NCBI GenBank assembly: GCA_041486365.1
Contig: JBGPLH010000109.1
Coordinates: forward strand, 1 to 9,253
Direction: 5' to 3'
DNA from: JBGPLH01 sp041486365 [NCBI: Thermodesulfobacteriota bacterium]
GTDB lineage: Bacteria; JAUYMQ01
Length of the DNA: 9,253 nucleotides
A model generated the notes under the pieces. It was given only the letters and a program-made list of their open reading frames with translations. It had not been told where the DNA came from and searched no databases. Every line of letters begins with the position of its first letter. The stretch's first letter is position 1. A program made the translations under genes and the position numbers. This document shows, in pieces, positions 6,366-9,253 of this stretch.

Positions 6366-6989
6366 TCAGGACTTGTAGACGATCAGATCGATTTCGTAGC
6401 CGGCGTCCTCGATCGCATCGACGAGCCTCTCGATGACGGGCGTGCTGACGTCGAGCAGCACGTCGATCCGCCGTTCCTTCGGTCTCGGCCGGCGCTCCGC
6501 CCGGTGCAGCGTTCCCCCCCGCTGGCGGACAATCTCGCACAGGCGATCGAATTCATCCTCCTCCCGCGAGAGCGTGAGCTCGAGGTGGACGCGGCGGGCG
6601 CCCTGGCTCGCGACGTCCACGAGCGCGGCCAGGAGATCTCCCTCGGTGATGATCCCGGCCAGGCGCCCGTTCTGCATGACCGGCAGGGCGGCGATGTGGT
6701 GCTTGCGGAGCAGCCGGGCTGCGTCCTCCAGGGGGGTCTCGGGCGACACCGTGATGACGGGGGTGGTCATGAGCTCGGCGATGGAGCGCTCCAGCTCACG
6801 GTCGACCGAGGTGCATTCAGACAGGAGCGAGAGGACGTCACGATTGGTGATGATGCCGGCCAGATCGACTTCTCGCATGACGGGAAGGTGTCGGACATCG
6901 TTCTTGAACATGAGGTCGCGGGCTTCTCCCAGGGTGGCGTCGGATGCCACCACGACCGGTCGGCGGGACATTCGGGCCGAGACTTGCAT
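6366..6989 (-). CDS. Tandem CBS-domain protein with C-terminal ACT-like domain (AcuB-like layout)
   Basis: A 207-residue cytoplasmic protein. The start is ATG 6989 (MQVSARMSRRPVVV), because a strong GAAGGAG site (bases 6995-7001) lies just upstream; the longer frame to 7097 has no such support. The first CBS motif covers about residues 6-60 (SDATLGEARDLMFKNDVRHL, then LAGIITNRDVLSLL). The second covers about 73-130 (MTTPVITVSPETPLEDAARL, HHIAALPV, LAGIITEGDLL). CBS pairs bind adenine nucleotides such as AMP, ATP or S-adenosylmethionine. The last 70 residues (RRVHLELTLSREEDEFDRLC to AGYEIDLIVYKS) have the strand-helix-strand pattern of an ACT domain. CBS-CBS-ACT is the layout of AcuB-type regulators, but with no acetoin-utilisation genes nearby the gene symbol is withheld. 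It appears monocistronic and convergent with the cyclase gene. Confidence 0.88.
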   Translation of the reverse strand: MQVSARMSRRPVVVASDATLGEARDLMFKNDVRHLPVMREVDLAGIITNRDVLSLLSECTSVDRELERSIAELMTTPVITVSPETPLEDAARLLRKHHIAALPVMQNGRLAGIITEGDLLAALVDVASQGARRVHLELTLSREEDEFDRLCEIVRQRGGTLHRAERRPRPKERRIDVLLDVSTPVIERLVDAIEDAGYEIDLIVYKS

Positions 6990-7021
6990 GAACGCTCCTT
7001 CTCTCGTGGCGAGATGAAGCC

Positions 7022-7049
7022 ATGCTACGCCCTGCCTATGCCATCGCAA
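7022..7049 (-). promoter_or_regulatory. Weak sigma70-like promoter candidate for the CBS gene
   Basis: Read on the minus strand, TTGCGA (7049-7044) and TAGCAT (7027-7022) are separated by 16 bp, each matching four of six consensus bases. The site lies 33 bases upstream of the CBS start codon. An AT-rich stretch upstream (7070-7116) could help as an UP-like element. Confidence 0.3.
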
Positions 7050-7111
7050 GGGTGATTCGGCACGGTGAGAGAAAAATAATTTCCGAGTGCGGTTCAATTT
7101 TTTTCACAGGA

Positions 7112-7148
7112 ATAAAACGGTCGCCCTTCCGGAAGGAAGGACGACCGT
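7112..7148 (-). terminator. Intrinsic terminator of the enoyl-CoA hydratase gene
   Basis: Two 14-base arms (7117-7130 and 7135-7148) pair with one C/A mismatch around a GGAA loop (TTCC on the minus strand). On the minus strand the stem is followed directly by TTTATT. It begins 28 bases after the stop of the enoyl-CoA hydratase gene, the right position for a Rho-independent terminator. Confidence 0.8.
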
Positions 7149-7176
7149 CGACAAAGACATAGCCAGCCGTCGGTGA

Positions 7177-7971
7177 TCAGCGTCCCTGGAACTTCGGCTC
7201 GCGCCGCTCCATGAGGGCCATCGCCCCCTCCCGGAAGTCTTCCGTCGTGAGAAGCGTGCTCTGGCCGAGCGCCTCGAGGTCGAGCAGCGTGTGCTTGTCC
7301 AGCGTGAGCCCGCGATCGATGATCCTCTTTGCGAGCCCCACCGCGAGCGGGGCGTTCTTTCCGATCTCCTCGAGAAGTCCCCGGGATCGGGGGATCACGT
7401 CGCCGTCCTCGGTGACATGGTTGACGAGCCCGATTCGATGCGCTTCGTCGGCCGGAATGATGCGCCCGGTCATGACGAGCTCCTTCGCCTGCGCCAGGCC
7501 GACCGTCCGCACCAGCCGCGTCGTGCCCCCCACGTCGGGGATCAGCCCCACCTTCACTTCCGGCATCCCGATCGAGGATGACCTCGTCGCGATCCGGAAA
7601 TCGCAGGCCAGCGCCAGCTCGAGCCCCAGCCCCACGCAGTGGCCGTGGATCGCCGCCACGATCGGCTTCTCGATGGACTCCATCGCGTTGAACCGGCCCT
7701 GCAGGACTCCGAGGAACTTCCGAAAGTCCGCCATGGTGCGAGCGCCCGCCGTGTTGGAGCCGAGCCATATGAAATCGATCCCGGCGGAGAACGCCTTCCC
7801 CTCGCCGCGGAGGATCACGCCCTTCACGTCGGCGTCGTCCCGGGCCCGGTCGAAGGCCTGCGCCAGACCCTCCAGCAGGTCGCCGTGGATGGCGTTCCGC
7901 TTCTCGGGACGGTTCATCGTGACCGTGAGAATGTTCGCTGAGAGTTCCGTGACAACCAGGGGTTCGGCCAT
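7177..7971 (-). CDS. Enoyl-CoA hydratase/isomerase (crotonase) family protein
   Basis: A 264-residue cytosolic protein of normal crotonase length. ATG 7971 (MAEPLVVTELS) is chosen because AAAGGAG lies 7 bases upstream; the open frame runs further back to 8088 but that extension has no protein-like pattern. Family features in order are NRPEKRNAI near residues 20-28, the oxyanion-hole stretch KAFSAGID (59-66), the second oxyanion loop HGHCVGLGLELALACD (109-124), and GMPEVKVGLIPDVGGTTRL (135-152). Both catalytic glutamates of hydratases are at their usual places (Glu118, Glu138), so water addition to trans-2-enoyl-CoA is chemically possible. SAGIDF and Asp146 also recall dienoyl-CoA isomerases, so the exact reaction is open. 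Beta-oxidation or another acyl-CoA pathway is likely. No other fatty-acid gene is visible here, and the gene has its own terminator. Confidence 0.93.
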   Translation of the reverse strand: MAEPLVVTELSANILTVTMNRPEKRNAIHGDLLEGLAQAFDRARDDADVKGVILRGEGKAFSAGIDFIWLGSNTAGARTMADFRKFLGVLQGRFNAMESIEKPIVAAIHGHCVGLGLELALACDFRIATRSSSIGMPEVKVGLIPDVGGTTRLVRTVGLAQAKELVMTGRIIPADEAHRIGLVNHVTEDGDVIPRSRGLLEEIGKNAPLAVGLAKRIIDRGLTLDKHTLLDLEALGQSTLLTTEDFREGAMALMERREPKFQGR

Positions 7972-8118
7972 GGTTCGGCTCCTTTGGGACGGCGGTTCCA
8001 GACGGAACGCGGGGGAGGTGCGCCGGGGGCACGGGCCCGGGAGAACGCGACAACAGGGAGTTTGGCACAGTCCGCGGGCCGTCGGCAACCGGCCGTCGAT
8101 GGTTTCCGCGGGGGCGTG

Positions 8119-9253
8119 CTAGGCTGAGCCCGGGCTCGGGAGGCTCGGACGGTGGGCGATCTCTGGAACATCTCCATTGTGTTGCGACCGGGCGTGGATC
8201 TCCCGGACGTCCGCGCGCTGCTCGACGCGCGGGGCGCCACGGTGATCACTGCGCGCGCGGAGACGGACGGCCGGCTGGAACTCGTCGTCGTGGTCGACGC
8301 CGGCGCGATGGAGCAGCTTGCCGACGTGCTTCCCGCGGGCACGTCCTGGCGGGTGCTCGGGGTGCGCGGGAACCTCTCCTGAGGAAGCGGACCGCGCTTC
8401 GAGCACCACCTTGCGGACGGCGCCCCGCCTGATCTCCTCCTCCGTGAAACGCACATCGGTTTCCCTTCCCCAGGCGTGAATTCGGGTCGGGCCCTCCGTC
8501 CCCGTGGAAAACGCCGTCGCCGGATCGTTCGGGTAGGGAATCCGCAGGCGGAAGCGCCCCCGATCGTCGGCCGTCGTGGCGGTTTCCCACTCGAACGTCC
8601 GCCCGAGGTTCGTGCGAACCGTCACCGTGGCCCGCACCACCGCGCCCGCCGGCGCCTGCCCCTCCACGCGTCCTCCGGGTACCACCTCGTAGACCTTGAC
8701 CAGGGAGAACTTCGTTCCGGTCGTGTCCGGGATTGGCGTCTTGCTCAGGTCGGACCAGTCAGCCTGCAGGGTGGACTCGAAACGGAGGCGGTGCCCCGTG
8801 AGCGCGGGAACGGTCGTCCCGTCGGCCAGTCGAACGGCTCGCCCGTCCAGGAGAAGAAGACGCGTGTTCATCATCCTGAAGAAGGGAGAGAAGTGCGGGC
8901 GGCTGCCTCGATTCAGGAAGTATCGCGCCGGATCGCGCCCCGTGCTGGTGGCGAGGGCCGAGAGCGTGTTGACCGGACTGGTGAGGACGTAACGCGCGCG
9001 ACGGCGGGACGCTATGGCCAGGCCTGCCGCCTCCTCCTCGGCGAAGCCGTAGTCGCTGCCGTCCTTTGCGGCGGCCACGAACCAGGGCAAGAGGAGCAGC
9101 GGGCTCCCGACGGCCGGGCGCTCCGCGATCATGACGATCCAGTGGCCCCTCCCCCAGTCGGAGAGCACGCCGTACTCCGGGTGCGCGCCGGGATCGTCGA
9201 AGCCCGACGTCGGCTCCGTGTGAACCCTCACCCACTCGAGCGCCTCCGCGGTC
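8119..9253 (-). CDS. STT3/AglB-like oligosaccharyltransferase, C-terminal part (5' end outside window)
   Basis: The frame is open to the window edge on the minus strand and stops at TAG 8121-8119. The first visible residues, ALEWVRVHT, then PEYGVLSDWGRGHWIVMIAE and RPAVGSPL, follow the pattern around the WWDYG motif of STT3/AglB enzymes. These transfer a lipid-linked glycan to Asn in exported proteins. The typical EEEAAGLAIASRRRARYVLT segment follows. Here the two Trp of WWDYG are replaced (LSDWG), so activity is uncertain. Next comes a beta-sandwich domain like the carboxypeptidase regulatory or transthyretin-like fold (GGRVEGQAPAGAVVRATV, TADDRGRFRLRIPYP). The convincing protein ends near VRKVVLEA (about base 8395). 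The final 90 or so residues are Arg/His-rich and lie antisense to the small plus-strand gene, so they may be an accidental extension. The N-terminal membrane part should lie to the right of the window. Confidence 0.75.
   Translation of the reverse strand, partial: TAEALEWVRVHTEPTSGFDDPGAHPEYGVLSDWGRGHWIVMIAERPAVGSPLLLLPWFVAAAKDGSDYGFAEEEAAGLAIASRRRARYVLTSPVNTLSALATSTGRDPARYFLNRGSRPHFSPFFRMMNTRLLLLDGRAVRLADGTTVPALTGHRLRFESTLQADWSDLSKTPIPDTTGTKFSLVKVYEVVPGGRVEGQAPAGAVVRATVTVRTNLGRTFEWETATTADDRGRFRLRIPYPNDPATAFSTGTEGPTRIHAWGRETDVRFTEEEIRRGAVRKVVLEARSASSGEVPAHPEHPPGRARGKHVGKLLHRAGVDHDDEFQPAVRLRARSDHRGAPRVEQRADVREIHARSQHNGDVPEIAHRPSLPSPGSA
8152..8382 (+). CDS. Small uncharacterised protein (76 aa), predicted ACT/ferredoxin-like fold
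   Basis: GTG 8152 is the only possible start, because a TGA lies in frame at 8125-8127. It has a good GGGAGG site (8138-8143) with 8-base spacing. Codon third positions are nearly all G or C, stronger than in the antisense frame, which supports this strand as coding. The sequence alternates as strand (NISIVLR), helix (DLPDVRALLDARGA), two strands (TVITARAE; RLELVVVVDA), helix (GAMEQLADVLP) and strand (SWRVLGVR). This is a beta-alpha-beta-beta-alpha-beta pattern as in ACT and other ferredoxin-like domains. There is no signal peptide or membrane helix, so it should be cytosolic. I do not recognise a family. The whole gene lies antisense to the 3' end of the STT3-like frame, and it is divergent from the enoyl-CoA hydratase gene. 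Confidence 0.6.
   Translation: MGDLWNISIVLRPGVDLPDVRALLDARGATVITARAETDGRLELVVVVDAGAMEQLADVLPAGTSWRVLGVRGNLS

Noticed and set aside
4330-6378. 682-codon plus-strand frame overlapping the cyclase gene
   Set aside because: It is an out-of-frame shadow of the cyclase gene, almost all Arg, Gly, Ala and Pro, with no motifs.
6990-7097. 36-residue N-terminal extension of the CBS protein
   Set aside because: The frame is open, but the strong GAAGGAG site lies just before ATG 6989 and the extension has no domain-like pattern.
8060-8080. TTTGGCAC resembling a sigma54 -24 element
   Set aside because: The required TTGC-type -12 element is absent at the right spacing (GCGGG is found instead).

Overview
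The window looks like a chromosomal fragment of a high-GC Gram-negative bacterium. Third codon positions are almost all G or C, start codons include GTG and TTG, and Shine-Dalgarno sites are good. The gene content (FecR-domain exported proteins, a CHASE2 adenylate cyclase, a PEP-CTERM protein, a bacterial STT3/AglB-like protein) suits an uncultured soil or sediment lineage such as Acidobacteriota, Methylomirabilota/Rokubacteria, Binatota, Myxococcota/other former Deltaproteobacteria or Eisenbacteria. The sequence alone does not decide which. No mobile element, CRISPR array, rRNA or tRNA was found.

Left part (1-6292) is an envelope-signalling region. It opens with the 3' end of a FecR-domain gene (1-453, +). 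A perfect hairpin (484-515) separates this from a convergent gene for a secreted P-domain protein with a PEP-CTERM sorting tail (547-1290, -). A 383-bp non-coding gap (1291-1673) holds the divergent regulatory region. Next come three plus-strand genes: a TPR plus outer-membrane beta-barrel protein of Slam-like architecture (1674-3107), a second, complete FecR-domain protein (3151-3963), and a CHASE2 class IIIb adenylate cyclase (4121-6292). A perfect 10-bp hairpin (6312-6335) closes the block. The three predicted locations (outer membrane, periplasm, inner membrane with a periplasmic sensor and a cytoplasmic cyclase) suggest a trans-envelope route from a surface or periplasmic signal to cAMP. 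It recalls FecA-FecR signalling, but with a cyclase in place of a sigma factor. This functional link is inference.

Right part (6366-9253) is mostly minus strand: a CBS-CBS-ACT-like regulatory protein (6366-6989), an enoyl-CoA hydratase/isomerase (7177-7971) with a good intrinsic terminator, and the 3' part of an STT3/AglB-like oligosaccharyltransferase (8119-9253). A small plus-strand gene (8152-8382) lies entirely inside the 3' end of that last reading frame, giving an unusual antisense overlap. The PEP-CTERM protein and the STT3-like protein together suggest an organism that sorts, and perhaps glycosylates, exported proteins.
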